A program made the position numbers and the translations under genes. From Macrobrachium rosenbergii (lineage: Eukaryota; Arthropoda; Malacostraca; Decapoda; Palaemonidae): 64,000 nucleotides of DNA. The stretch is taken from assembly GCF_040412425.1 (NCBI RefSeq), contig NC_089742.1, positions 73,313,625 through 73,377,624 on the forward strand. Reading direction: 5' to 3'. The notes under the pieces are model-generated. The model did not search any database, had not been told where the DNA came from, and worked only from the letters and a program-made list of their open reading frames with translations. Below, piece by piece: positions 1 to 11,463 of the stretch (its first letter is position 1; every line of letters begins with the position of its first letter).

Positions 1-69
1 GGCTTGTTCCATAAGAACAGGTTTCATCTTCTGAATAATAATAATAATACCGCCTTGTTACTGAGTACA

Positions 70-99
70 CAGTACACACATATACACACACACACACAT

Positions 100-173
<74 letters not shown>

Positions 174-209
174 ATATAAATTTGACTCACATCAGGATCG
201 ACCTCAGTC

Positions 210-308
<99 letters not shown>

Positions 309-373
309 TCTCAGTTATAGGGCGGCTACTTGGAAATATCAACTTGATGATATTTTCATATTAGCTGGTATAT

Positions 374-464
<91 letters not shown>
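70..464. repeat. (AC)n and three long (TA)n microsatellites
   Basis: An AC-rich tract (about 70-114) runs into (TA)n at 114-168. Two more TA tracts lie at about 214-302 and 377-464. The short unique pieces between them (about 169-213 and 303-376) show no coding signal. The long Tyr/Ile open frame across this block is only the TA repeat translated. Confidence 0.97.
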
Positions 465-467
<3 letters not shown>

Positions 468-670
468 ATGAAATATACGGTCACGAAGAAAGAGAAAGAA
501 TGGACTGCAAGATCTTTCGCCTTTACTCTAAGGTGTTCTTAAGTAAATTGCATACCAAAAAAGCGCATATTTCAAGTAAGTGCCAGTTTCATCATGAAGT
601 AACAAAAAGCGAAAGGCTACCTAATCACAGCTTTCCTGGACCGAACACACAGTGGATGAGCAAATAAAAA
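465..670. other. unique sequence, nothing recognised
   Basis: AT-rich unique sequence between the TA tracts and the first SINE-B copy. I see no open frame or RNA gene. Confidence 0.5.
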
Positions 671-865
671 GAATAGAATAGAATAAAATACTGAATTTTG
701 GCCAAAGACCAAGCACTGGGACCTATGAGGTCATTCAGCGCTGAAAAGGAAATTGAAAGTAGAAAGCTTTGAGAAGTGTAACAGGAGGAAAACCTTGCAG
801 TTGCACTGAGACAACTGTTAGAAGTGGGTGAAAGCAAGATGGGAGAAAGCGAATATAACAAGACA
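671..865 (+). repeat. SINE-B copy 1 (3'-truncated)
   Basis: This copy begins with the GAATAGAATA-type head. It carries the family core GCCAAGCACTGGGACCTATG, then the CATTCAGCGCTGAAA segment and the AACAGGAGGAAAACCT segment. Similarity fades near 865, before the palindromic GTGCACC/GGTGCAC tail seen in fuller copies. Confidence 0.75.
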
Positions 866-1374
866 TTACCAAGGGCTGTTAATAACATTCTTTAGTTTCT
901 CTTTTGAATTTCCTTCGAGCATTTTTTCCAGAAGGAGATCACGGGCACATCAACCTTGACTGTGATGGATGATATTTCTATTTGTCAGCGGTATTAGCGC
1001 AGATTCCAGAAGTCTTCTGGAAACAATATTCTTACGTCTCCTTATTTTACTGGCAGGGAACCAGCTCATCCTATGTGGATTTGTACTCAAGTGTACAACA
1101 AGAATATTATTCCTTCGGTCGTTTCTGACTGAATATTTCTGTTGATTTTTTCTGACATTCTTCTTCTTGCTCATTTGGCCCAAATCCCAGAAGCCACGTC
1201 AGCATTCTGTCAACTATGTCGCTACTCGGAATTCAAGTCATATTTTGACATGTCTTTGCAGCAGTCATTTTGAATAAGAATTTTCAATTTACTTTTAGTA
1301 TTTTCAAAATTAATTTGATGAAATTAAAACCGATGAAGAAAGGCAAACAACGGTGTTCTTTCCTTAATCATTTT
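866..1374. other. unique sequence, nothing recognised
   Basis: Small open frames exist, the longest about 77 codons on the minus strand (950-1183), but there are no domains or splice context. I regard it as non-coding. Confidence 0.45.
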
Positions 1375-1734
1375 TTTAGTTTTCTGTAAAAGAAAATATT
1401 GAGATGGCTATGTTTGTCCGTCCGCACTTTTCTGTCCGCCCTCAGACCTTAAACTGCTGAAGCTAGAGGGCTACAAATTTGTGTGTTGATCATCCACCCT
1501 CCAATCATCAAACATACCAAATTGCAGCCTTCTAGCATCAGTGTTTTTATTTTATTTAAGGTTAAGTTTAGCTATGAACGTGCGTCTGGCACCGCTATAG
1601 GTGCCAACAACACAGGCCACCACCGGGCAGTGGTTGGAAGTTTCATTGGCCGCGGCTGAGAGCATCATATAGTGTTATACGCTGTACAGAAAAGTCGACT
1701 GAGCCGAAGAAACCTCGGCGAATTTTTTACTTGT
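1375..1734 (+). repeat. HR element copy 1 (hairpin-rich interspersed repeat)
   Basis: Forward orientation is defined here as starting with the hairpin TTAGTTTTCTGTAAAAGAAA. The copy then has a TCCGTCCGCACTTTT-type segment and the internal inverted repeat around the CATCCACCCTCCAATCATC loop. It ends in the GCCGAAG/CTTCGGC hairpin followed by TTTTTTACTTGT. It is diverged, with CTGCTGAAG instead of CTACTGAGG in the left arm. Confidence 0.85.
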
Positions 1735-2679
1735 TTCTTTTCCGTGTCTGATCCTCTAACTTAAGACATGCATATGAAATCCAAGCCATTGGCACTCAGA
1801 GGGGGCATTCACATTTGACTACTACTACTTCCACCAAGGTGCATCCTTACATTATTATGAAGTCTAACGGTACTAACATCTATACATCATGACCATCACC
1901 TCAGTACCCATAATGGAATGTGAGTAATTTCAGAGAAAACATGGAGAAAGCTTCAGACCTGCAGAAAACCCTAACCGCCATATTCATAGGTAACATCGAA
2001 GCCTCTGATATAAATCATGCGAAATCTTTTCCGAGGAAAAAAGCACAACCTTCCTCTTGCCAAAATGAGGGTAAAATAATGACATGCAAAAAAATAATCC
2101 TCCAGTCAACATGCAGTTCCAGTGCTCCATTTCATATTGCAAATTTTCTGATCTAAACTTTTTTTTTTTTGCAAATGTCAAGAAAAATGAAGAGCTAAAA
2201 ATACCTCCATGACAGGTGAAGCAGAGAGGAACTCAGACACGAACGCACGCTCAAAATCATTGCAATTTAAGTAACCAAATAAATAAAAATAAATAAAAAA
2301 GTATAGTGATAAATGACCGATTGGCCGAACCAACACGAGAAAGAGAATGCGCATCCTGAATGTAACTAAATTTGAAAAGGTGAAAAGCGCAAATTGTGCA
2401 AGTTGACATCTTCAATTAATGGAAGTAAGGGTATCGGTACATTTGTATGATGTACGTATATTATTGTACTACAAAACAATTTATCATATATAACTAGTCA
2501 TGTCATAATAACCTATATATTATGAATTATCTTCAACTATAAACTGCCTCTTAAATATATCTAAAATATATCTTTGGTGTTACGATAATGTTCAATATTT
2601 TTGACTGAATTAAATCTTTTACTGCCATTCAATTTTAATGAATCACATCTCTTTACAATGCCAGTTAATCTTTTCTAGT
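1735..2679. other. unique sequence, nothing recognised
   Basis: About 0.9 kb of AT-rich sequence. A 78-codon frame (1920-2156) has an overlapping antisense frame of similar length and no recognisable motif. I see no repeat or gene. Confidence 0.45.
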
Positions 2680-2856
2680 TAGTGACCTCGAAGGGTTTTA
2701 ACCCGGTATGTATCCACCTTTGCGGCGTGTTGAGTACAATACCGTTGGGGATGACCGTAAAAATATAAACAAAAGACTGTAAATATCATAAAGATAATGA
2801 CCCCCGAGAAATATTATTCCTGGATAACGGCCCTCGAAAACCCCTGGAGGTCACTA
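2680..2856 (+). mobile_element. MITE copy 1, terminal inverted repeats with TA flanks
   Basis: The ends are inverted repeats of about 18 bp: GTGACCTCGAAGGGTTTT at the left and the complement of AAAACCCCTGGAGGTCAC at the right, with a few mismatches. Each end is flanked by TA, as expected of a Tc1/mariner-type insertion. There is no internal open frame, so it is non-autonomous. A second copy lies at 29633-29803. Confidence 0.8.
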
Positions 2857-3469
2857 TGTCAGTTATTCAGTCGTATAGGTTACCATACTGTTATCGCGTA
2901 CCAGTTTTGCAAAAATAACGGGGACATCCAGATATTAAAGTTAAAACCTTTCGGTTACTAAACGTATCCTTTTGAATCATTCTCTACACATTCGCTTCGT
3001 GGCGCAAGTGTAGCTCCACCCACGGGCGCGTGAACAGACCTCTCAGAAAATGGATCGAACCAAACAAATGTATTTATGTAAACATGAATGAATAAGTTTA
3101 ACGATTACCTGCATAATCACGTAAATGCATAATTATAGATTTTTTTTATAATGCAGAGGTTAATTAAAGTAATGATCTTTTTAAATTGTCATTGGCATAT
3201 TTCTCTAAAAGGAAGTTGTACACTACATTCATAAGCATTTATCATTATTTTAGCAACAAATTCCGGTGTCGGAGTTATGGTCGACGTAAACAGGAAACAG
3301 CACATTCGCCCAGCAGATAAAAATAACAGTGTATTGCCATAGTCAAAAGACTGAATTAAGAAGTGGTATACTCTTTGTATTACTGACCGCTTATTGACTC
3401 TAGATGCTGGACATAAAAGTGAGGTTAGGGTGTCCAGCAATCAGAAAGGGGAACAGGTTATTTATGCAA
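2857..3469. other. unique sequence, possible upstream remnant of the RT
   Basis: No confident feature. The part from about 3400 lies directly before recognisable RT homology and could be its degraded upstream sequence. I could not align it by eye. Confidence 0.35.
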
Positions 3470-4197
3470 GACAGAAGAGGCACAGACTTCAAACAGGCAG
3501 GGGAATTCAAATACTTAGGATCTACGATAAGCCAGGAGGGAGGGTGGTGAAGGTGAGGTTGAAAGTAGAATGTACGCACCTTGGGGGGGGAAAGGAGGGA
3601 GGCGGCAGGGGTAGGTAGTATGTGACAAAAGAAAAAGAAGTATATCTTAGTTTAACCAGACCACTGAGCTGGTTAACAGCTCTCCTAGGGCTGGCCCGAA
3701 GGATTAGAATTATTTCACGTGGCTAAGAACCAACTGGTTACCTAGCAACGGGACCTACAGCTTATTGTGGAATCCGAACCACATTATATCGAGAAATGAA
3801 TTTCTATCACCAGAAATAAATTCCACTAAATCTTCATTGGCCGGCCGGGGACTCGAACTCGGGCCTAGCAGAGTGCTAGCCGACAACTCTACCGACTCGT
3901 CCAACGAGAAACTTTGTGACAAAAGAAAGCCGAATACACTGATAAATAGAGACCTATTGTACCGTAATCAGATCAGTGATACTGAATGGTTCGCATAATA
4001 GGACATCAAGAAGGATGAAGAAACAAAAGCTGAAGCGAAGGGAAAGAAGAACGCTAAGGTGGATTTTGGGATCAGGCTGCGTGAGAGGCTGCACCGTGAA
4101 GAAATCAGAGGTACAGAGGCAATAAAGATTGCTGATATGATAAGGGAGTCGAGACTGAGATGGTGTGGGCTTGTTGTAAGGATGAGTGAGGGTGAAT
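3470..4197 (+). pseudogene. decayed non-LTR retrotransposon RT C-terminal region, split by a SINE
   Basis: Three frames must be joined to follow the reading. At 3500-3540 it reads EFKYLGSTISQEGG. After a shift comes GGEGEVESRMYAPW (about 3544-3585). Then GSMCDKR precedes a SINE-A insertion at 3635-3914. Beyond the SINE it resumes as CDKRKPNTLINRDLLYR and later TLRWILG, LRERLHREEIRG and RESRLRWCGLVVRMSEGE (to about 4197). This block order (KYLGS, EV..R, CD.R.P..L...YR, LRW..G, RLRW.G.V.RM) is the usual region after the polymerase core in RTE-like or related non-LTR elements. Frameshifts and stops make it a pseudogene. The clade assignment is inference; the RT-tail identity is fairly secure. 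Confidence 0.75.
3635..3914 (-). mobile_element. SINE-A copy 1, tRNA-derived, with 14-bp TSD
   Basis: Perfect 14-bp direct repeats TGTGACAAAAGAAA at 3621-3634 and 3915-3928 bound the insertion. Read on the minus strand, the head has an A-box-like GGACGAGTCGGTAGAG and a B-box-like GAGTTCGAGTCCCC, as in tRNA-derived SINEs. The body has the family's GGTAACCAGTTGGTTCTTAG and the GGCCAGCCCTAGGAGAGCTG segment, ending in CTAAGATATACTT. It interrupts the RT remnant, so it is the younger insertion. Confidence 0.9.
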
Positions 4198-4490
4198 GGA
4201 ATGGAATGTTATAATATTATAGAGTTTAGGCCAAAGGCCAAGCAATGGGACCTATAAGGTCACTCAGCGCTGGATAAGGAAAGTGATAGTAGTTAGGTTT
4301 GGAAAATGTAACAGGAGGAAAATCCCGTAGTTACACGGAAATAACTGTTAAGAGAGGGTGGATAGCAAGATGGGAAGAAAGAAAATATGAATGGAGGTAG
4401 AGTAAAAGGAATGAAAGGGGTTGCAGCTAGGGGCAGAAGGGACTGTGCAAGGAATTTTTAGTAATGCCTACATTGCACCCAGTGAGGAGT
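4196..4490 (+). repeat. SINE-B copy 2
   Basis: Starts with GAATGGAATGGAATG directly after the RT remnant. It carries the GGCCAAAGGCCAAGCAATGG core and most of the body. The 3' palindrome is degraded (TTGCACCCAGTGAGGAGTGA). Confidence 0.8.
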
Positions 4491-4836
4491 GAGGGTGGGG
4501 GAGTGAAGAGGCCTTGGGTGGAACCTGTTAATGGTTGAGAGCCGAGAAGGAGGCAAGGGATTAGATGGCGTAATAAAGTGGAGGAGGACTGGGAAGAAGG
4601 GTTGATCGGAGGAGGAGGAAGCTTTCCATTGAAATAGTTGGAGAAGACTCATCTGGGGATCCGGGATAGTGGTGAGGATGGAGCAGAAGAGAAGAGAAAA
4701 CTTAACTGATTAGATTGCGCGTTATCATATTACAAGGTGGGGACATTACGTGGTTGGCCTTCAGGCATTCTGAACTGGGCTGTTGCCTTCGCGTATGTGT
4801 CGTCACTGAAAGAACGGATGTCAGTAAAAAAATAAA
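4491..4836. other. unique, purine-rich sequence
   Basis: G/A-rich flank without a recognisable gene. Confidence 0.4.
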
Positions 4837-5216
4837 ACAATGAGCCGAAGTTTCTTCGGCGCAATCGAGTTCTCTGTACAGCGTATAATGCTGTATGAAA
4901 CTCAGCAACGAACCATGAAACTCTCAGCCGCGGCTCATGAAACTTTCAGCCACGGCCCGGTGGTGGCCTGTGTTGTTGACACCTATAGCGGTGCCAGATG
5001 CACGATCATGGCTGACTTTAACCTTCAATGAAATAAAATCTACTGAGGCTAGAGGGCTGCAGTTTGGTATGTTTGATGATTGGAGGGTGGATGATCAACT
5101 TACCAATTTGCAGGCCTTTAGCCTCAGTAGTTTTTAAAATCGGAGGGCGGAGAGAAAAAGTGCGGATGGACAGACAAACAGCCATCTCAATAGTTTTCTT
5201 TTACAGAAAACTAAAA
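4837..5216 (-). repeat. HR element copy 2
   Basis: Reverse orientation, from the GCCGAAGTTTCTTCGGCGC hairpin to the TTTTACAGAAAACTAAAA hairpin end. The middle has the long inverted repeat around GATGATTGGAGGGTGGATGA. One short segment (CAGCCGCGGCTCATGAAAC type) is duplicated with slight change. Confidence 0.9.
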
Positions 5217-5487
5217 ATTAATAATCCGACTTTTGCCCAGCCATTTCAAACCTCTCTAAGCAAGACAAGTGAAGAAAGTAGTCCGAGTATATAAAATAAA
5301 TAGCGAATAAGATTACAAATAATTGAATAACCGACAATATATAATTATTCAAGTTGGTTTAACAATATCACCTTCATATGGACCTCCTTCCACTTCTAGC
5401 GCTTCCCACCACTTAAAAAGAAATAAACTCTAAAAATAGAGCAAAAAATGATAAGAACGCGGGGGGGGGGAGATGGGGCAATTGTGG
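5217..5487. other. spacer with a poly-G tract
   Basis: AT-rich spacer ending in a run of ten G at about 5461-5470. No gene seen. Confidence 0.5.
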
Positions 5488-5872
5488 TTTTTAGTTTTCT
5501 GTAAAAGAAAACTATTGTGCCGGCTTTGTCTGTCCGTCCGCACTTTATTCTATCAGCACTTTGTCTGTCCGTCCGCACTTTATTCTATCAGCACTTTTTC
5601 TGTCCGCATTTTTTCTATCCACACTTTATTCTGTCCGCCCTCAGATCTTAAAAACTACCGGGGCTAGGGAACTGCAAATTTGTACGTTGATCATCCAACC
5701 TCCAATCATCAAATATACTAAATTGCAGCCCTTTAGCCTCAGTAGTTTTTATTTTATTTAAGATTAAAGTTAGCCTTAATCGTGCTTCGGGCAACGATAT
5801 AAGATATATGCTGTAGCGGCTGTACAGAAAACTCGATTGCGCCGATGATACTTCGTCGCATTTTTTACTTGT
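5488..5872 (+). repeat. HR element copy 3, internally rearranged
   Basis: Forward copy with both terminal hairpins. The GTCCGCACTTT segment is tandemly expanded (about 5535-5640). The segment between the long inverted repeat and the GCTGTACAG motif is shortened by a deletion. Confidence 0.88.
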
Positions 5873-6410
5873 TTTTATTGTGGAAGGCTTTAACACTGAC
5901 GTACCTATAATAAATCATAAAAGAAAAATGTCTGATAAGTCGTGGCAGAACTTTGGTCCAAGTTGTAAAATAATTTCAATAATTTGATTAGAAAAATGAA
6001 GGATATTTCATGATAAACTTTAAGTTTGGAAAGGATTGACACAGGCTTTTTTAATATTCCTGAAGACGGGTACAAGACCTTCATCGATCGCTATTACCAA
6101 ACCCTTTTGTTTTCATAGGTTTTTCCTTCTAAACTTTAGCGGTTTCTGAATATAAATGACCTTTGATACTACAGCCAGCCTTGGCTCCCCTCACTTAAAC
6201 CGGATCGCCTACACAGAACACGCGCACAGAAAGACAAATATACAAAGAGCCAAAGCTTTCAAAATATAGAACTTGTTTGCTTACTATGTCGAACCGCCTG
6301 CTGCTGAGGAAACAGATGTTGAGCATTGCGTGGTCGAGGCCGTCGGGTTAATACATACAAAATCCTCACCACTTGGTAACAATGATATAATTGTTCACAC
6401 ACCTTGGTTT
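5873..6410. other. unique sequence, nothing recognised
   Basis: No gene, RNA or repeat recognised. Confidence 0.45.
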
Positions 6411-6719
6411 GAATTGAATTGGATACAGAATTTAGGCCAAGGCCAAGCACTGGGACTTACGAGGTCATTCAGCGCTGAAACGAAAATTGAAAGTAAAAGG
6501 TTTGAAAGGTGTAACTGGAGGAAAGCCTCGCAGTTGCACTATGAATAATTGTTAGGAGAGGGTGGAAGTAAGATGGAAGAAAGAGAATATGACAGGAGGT
6601 ACAGTAAAAGGAACGAAAGGGATTGCTGGTAGAGGCCGAAGGCACGCTGCAAAGAACCTTAAGTAATACCTACAGTGCACCGCAAGAGGTGCACTGACGG
6701 CACTACCCCACTATGGGGC
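6411..6719 (+). repeat. SINE-B copy 3, near full length
   Basis: Contains the GAATTGAATTGGATACAGA head, the GGCCAAGGCCAAGCACTGGG core, the purine-rich body, the CAGTGCACC/GGTGCACTG palindrome and the terminal CCCCACTATGGGG hairpin. A 91-codon frame across it is a by-product of the repeat. Confidence 0.9.
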
Positions 6720-6766
6720 GCACATCACGGTAATAATAAAGCTAACGATTGTAAACAAGGAAATAA

Positions 6767-6770
<4 letters not shown>

Positions 6771-6837
<67 letters not shown>
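6771..6837. repeat. (GA)n microsatellite
   Basis: Uninterrupted GA dinucleotides for about 67 bp. Confidence 0.99.
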
Positions 6838-6838
<1 letters not shown>

Positions 6839-7277
6839 AAGCTCTGGGTGAATATTACTTAACATAACTTTGGTGCTCAAACATTTATAAAAAAAAAAAA
6901 TTCCTTACTTCCCCTTATATTTCCATTGGAAAAGAGTGGCTCCAACAAGGAAATAAAAATTTGGATACTTTAGGCTTCGCAAAAATGAGCAAAACATAAA
7001 AATGACGACATAATTCTTATGACCATCAAGACTATATACTATAGAAACATCCAAAGGATGGGCAGCGCTAAGAAGGAAAGTCGATTAAATTCTGAAATAA
7101 CGAGATGCTATGGGTTCCTTTGTCATTGCTAAATCTTGACAAAGTAAACCCTTATCCATTTAAAATATTATGGTTATCGGTGTTTAGGTTTAATTCGACG
7201 TTTTCGTTCACTACAGAACGTCGTAAGCACTGATTTCACGAGCTGGGAATAAAGTGATGCGTTTGTTATTCTGACAA
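6838..7277. other. unique sequence before the 30-bp array
   Basis: AT-rich, no gene seen. Confidence 0.45.
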
Positions 7278-7900
7278 CTCAAAGAATGAGTGTTTAGCGG
7301 AAAGAACTTCAAAGAGTGAGTGTTTAGCCGAACGAACTTCAAAGAGTGAGTATTTAGCGGAAAGAACTTCAAAGAGTGAGTGTTTAGCGGAAAGAACTTC
7401 AAAGAGTGAGTGTTTAGCGGAACGAGCTTCGAGTGTGTTTAGTCGATAGAACTTCAGAGTGAGTGTTTAGCGGAACAAACTTCACAAAGTGAGTGTTTAG
7501 CAGAACGAACTTCAAAGAGTGAGTGTTTAGCGGAACGAACTTCAAAGAGTGAGTGTTTAGCCGAACGAACTTCAAAGAGTGAGTGTTTAGCGGAACGAAC
7601 TTCAAAGAGTGAGTGTTTAGCGGAACGAACTTCAAAGAGTGAGTGTTTAGCCGAATGAACTTCAAAAAGTGGGTGTTTAGCGGAACGAACTTCACAGAGT
7701 GAGTGTTTAGCGGAACGAACTTCACAGAGTGAGTGTTTAATGGAACGAACTTCAAAGAGTGAGTGTTTAGCTGAACGAACTTCACAGAGTGAGTGTTTAG
7801 CGGAACGAACTTCAAAGAGTGAGTGTTTAGCGGAACGAACTTCAAAGAGTGAGTGTTTAGCGGAACGAACTTCAAAGAGTGAGTGTTTGGCTGAACGAAC
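7278..7900. repeat. 30-bp minisatellite, about 21 units
   Basis: The unit is roughly CTTCAAAGAGTGAGTGTTTA plus GCGGAACGAA. Units differ by a few bases, and one region (about 7426-7466) holds shortened units. Because 30 is a multiple of three, one frame on each strand stays open: a decapeptide like KFVPLNTHSL on minus and ECLAERTSKS on plus. I see no signal peptide, splice site or promoter pointing to expression, so I call it a minisatellite rather than a protein. Confidence 0.95.
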
Positions 7901-8613
7901 TGCTGAGTTTCGGGGACTTTGTCCCTATCTACGGCCACTCACCCCAATACCTCTCAACTTTGCAAATCCCCTCCTGTCAAGGAACCACTGGCACTCGCTC
8001 TCGGCGCTCCCCTTCCCTTCTACAGGCTGGCCCGCTCCGGCTTCCAGTGATCCGTTAAAGAGTTATCCCTCTTCCTCTTAACTTGCCATTAGAGGCTTAA
8101 CCTGCGCCACATTCTCCAGTCAGGTGCTTAGGTAACACACGCTGATGGAGGGTTCCTGTCCCCAACAAACGAGCATACCAGTATGATGTCGCTTTATCTT
8201 TTGGTTTGTGCAGTGGCGGCTTCTTGATTAAAACAATACTTTTCCATGTAGGATGACGGTACAAGTCTCTGGAGTATATGAAGTTCTTCGGGTGATGTTC
8301 AAGATAACAACATTGGGAGAAAACAATGAAATGGTTTAAAATAAAAACAAAACACTTGAAAAAAGGAATTTTGAACTGAAGGGCTATGACACCGCATTGG
8401 AAATTCGAAGGAGAGAGAAATGGACTTGTGGATCTCAACTTTCTCGTGAAAAATTTCAACTAGAAATCATCCAAATGATTATGCAATGGTTGCAAGGGCT
8501 GCATCTTGTTTGAAGAAAACCGAGACCGTAAGCGACGCACCAAAGGTATCTAACGGGCAAGCACATCCAGTTGATGATTCAAGGAAATGCCTATGAAATA
8601 AAGCAGAACTCGT
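7901..8613. other. unique sequence after the array
   Basis: The first ~180 bases are C-rich and keep an open frame continuing from the array, then it becomes ordinary AT-rich sequence. A 120-codon minus frame (8097-8459) has no recognisable motif. Confidence 0.4.
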
Positions 8614-8966
8614 TTTTTAGTTGTCTGTAAAAAAAAAAAACTATTGAGATGGTTATTTGTATGTCCGTCAGCACTTTTTCTGTCCGCCCTCAAATCTTAA
8701 AAACTACTGAGGCTAGAGGCTGCAAATTGGTATGTTGATCATCCACCCCTCCAATCATCAAACATAACAAACTGTAGACCTCTAGCGTCTGTAGTTTTTA
8801 ATTTTTTAAGGTTAAAGGTAGCCATGACCGTGCGTCTGGCAACGCTATAGGGCAGGCCACCGCCGGGCCGTGGCTGAAAGTGCCATGAGCCGCAGCTCAT
8901 ACAACATTATACGCTGTACAGAAAACTCGATTGGGCCGAAGAAACTTCGGCGCATTTTTTACTTGT
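8614..8966 (+). repeat. HR element copy 4
   Basis: Forward copy. The first hairpin is degraded by an A-run. The internal inverted repeat and the terminal GCCGAAGAAACTTCGGC hairpin followed by TTTTTTACTTGT are intact. Confidence 0.9.
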
Positions 8967-9312
8967 TTTCTGTCAGTTTTAAATTTAAAGCTCCAATAAA
9001 AAACATCCATTTCTGAAGTACTTCATGGAAAATGACTAACAACTTAATTTACAGTCCATATGTGTTACAACAATCTTTGGTGGGCTCACCAACTAAATCT
9101 CATCAACAAGATTAATGAAAATAATATGAAGATCTCTTTTTTTAATTTCACTCAGCAATTATTTAAAAAAAACGAGTCAACAAAAGACATCAAGAGCTCT
9201 TGAACAGAAAAGATAAGACTATAAAATGAACTAGGCAGATGAACGAAAGGCACGAATATAAAAATTCGGAAAGGAGATACCAATTTTACTACCGAGAACC
9301 TTCAGCGTCAAC

Positions 9313-9318
<6 letters not shown>

Positions 9319-9385
<67 letters not shown>
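9319..9385. repeat. (GA)n microsatellite
   Basis: Uninterrupted GA dinucleotides. Confidence 0.99.
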
Positions 9386-9387
<2 letters not shown>

Positions 9388-9502
9388 AGCTGGATCGAAG
9401 TTTGTTACCTTAAAGAGTATTCAAAACTGGAAAAACATACATTAATTTAACTGGAAAAGTCAGAAGCAGTTGATTCCTGATTTGACAAGCACAAGGGTCG
9501 AG

Positions 9503-9598
9503 ATGAATCTCAGGGTATTCTGTGTGATTTTACTCGTAGTCAGGAATGTCCCATCGTATCAAGAGAACTTCTTTTTGTCGTTAGATTTAGTCAGCTAA
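9503..9598 (+). CDS. possible 31-residue secreted micropeptide or chance ORF
   Basis: ATG with G at -3 opens a 31-codon frame that ends in TAA. The first 17 residues have an Arg at position 4 then a hydrophobic run (VFCVILLVV), which resembles a signal peptide. There is no TATA box, donor site or known family that I can tie to it. It could be a chance frame, and I keep it only because of the signal-like N-terminus. Confidence 0.12.
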   Translation: MNLRVFCVILLVVRNVPSYQENFFLSLDLVS

Positions 9599-9599
9599 G

Positions 9600-11463
9600 A
9601 GCTCACATGGGCTCTTACTCCTAGGACAGCCTGTAGGAAAACGTTTACTTGCCTAGGGAAGCTATTCCATTCTAAATATCAAAAACGTATGGGAGGCATG
9701 TTTGCAGCATACACTAAACGGGTGAGTAATTTTTATTGAAATTTAAACACGAGAGTCTTTGATACACACTTTTAGAGAAAGGAGAGCGCACACAATACAG
9801 TACTATTAACTGGTAGAACAGCTGCTTGTTCAGTATAAATATAATATGCACACTTGCCGTGCTGTAAGAATAAATAAAAACCCGTTGTATTTAGGAAATA
9901 TATTAAAAACGTTAAATTCACTACAGTTTCAAGACAAACTGGTCTCCGCTTCAGGTGATTACAGGATAATAAAAGAAAAAAAGGAAAGTTACAAATGTTG
10001 AGAGAGAAAAAAAAATAATAGCCACCTTCGGCCATTACCGAACTGCCACTATAAACAACAATTGTTAAATATTCGACGACCTGACAATATCGTTAAGATT
10101 GGCTGCTTGAGTTACGTAATAGGACGACAAGCTGTCAAACTTATAGTTACCATCATTTAAGTTTAAAATTGGGTACTGCCCTAATGAGGGCAGCCTCAAC
10201 AATCTTCTTTGTTTGTGTATTGTTTGATTTAAATAATTTGCTATTTTGCCTTAGGTGATATGTGCACGAATAAAGCATTATTCATATCTCCCCTTCTTAC
10301 TGCACATCTATGTTCCCTCAATCGCTGATCGACAGATCTTCCCGATTCCCCTATTTAGACATTTTTACAACCTGCACAAGGGGCACAGTACACTCCCTTA
10401 CTGTTTTCATCCACAGCATTGCTATAAGTGTTCAGACTTTTCCCTATTGTCCACGGATGGCTGGACACAGCATTAACATTCACCTTTCTTAAGACACCGA
10501 TCCATCAGGCTTGTTCAGTTCTTTTAACATGTTTAGTTATGATTTTTCTTCACATATGCTTTCTTGTACTGTTACATTAATAATTACAATGGAAAATTAA
10601 GACGCTGAACCCTTAGATCTGTAAGTATTTTGAGAACAGAAGTGAATGGTTCCAGGACTGTTAGATCACATTTTCGGCAGGTGAGCTTTTCAGATGCTGA
10701 ATTTATTCATTTTCTCCACAGATTTATGCAAGACTTATCCATACATGACTTTGTAGAATTTTCTTGCCATCGTTGAAGAAATTACTTCTACCTTTAATTC
10801 ACTACATGACCGTCATTGAGCCGCAGATCTTTGCTTCCTGTGCCAATATTTGGGCATTAGCCGCTTGGGTATTGGCCTCAAGAGCCTCTTGGCTGTAAAC
10901 CACTTTCAAGGTATGGGTATTTAGGTACTTATTATGCTTTGCCATTAGTGTGGACATCGCTAACTTGAAGGGTAACTATTTTCATCAGTCAACACAATAC
11001 GCAATTCACTTTCAGAGTCTGGAATGATCTGCATTCCATTATACTTTCTGAACCAGTTTCTTTTTGTGAGTGCACTTCATTAAAAGTTTTCTTACAGGAC
11101 AAAGATTCTATGGAACGGCTCTGCATCTCATTCTCTTTACCACGTTGAAAAATCTAGAGAAGTTTTATTCAGTACAGCAATCGCTGAAGGCATTTTTCAA
11201 AAGTCACTGACCACTGTAGAAATCGAATAGATCTTAATAGTGGAAGCAAGTGAAAGCTTCCAGTCATCTCAAATGAAAAAGTGTTATCTCAGGATTATGT
11301 AAACTATTAATGATAATTCTTCGGATGACTGAACAGGACAGAATTGGATCCTTTGTGGATATGAGAAAAATAATACTTCTTACGACCGCCTTAAGAAAGG
11401 TTCTGGAAAAGAGGAGAGAATGCCTGCGAAAAATAAATAAAAAAAAAGAGTAAAACAAGAAAA
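9600..11463. other. unique sequence, no confident gene
   Basis: About 1.9 kb without recognised repeats. One stretch near 10995-11060 reads FTFRVWNDLHSIILSEP, faintly like the tail of some non-LTR RTs (RVWN.LP). It has no supporting blocks and I do not call it. Confidence 0.35.

Noticed and set aside
4..465. 153-codon frame rich in Ile-Tyr repeats
   Set aside because: It is the (TA)n and (AC)n microsatellite read as protein. The same applies to the Tyr/Ile frames near 20.4, 26.2, 33.4, 34.4, 45.0 and 62.7 kb.
1375..1734. HR as a Helitron
   Set aside because: It has hairpins near both ends and a CTAA at one end, but no TC start and no hairpin placed about 10 bases before a CTRR terminus, so I left the class open.
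10995..11060. Possible RT tail FTFRVWNDLHSII
   Set aside because: Only one weak motif, with no flanking RT blocks in either direction.
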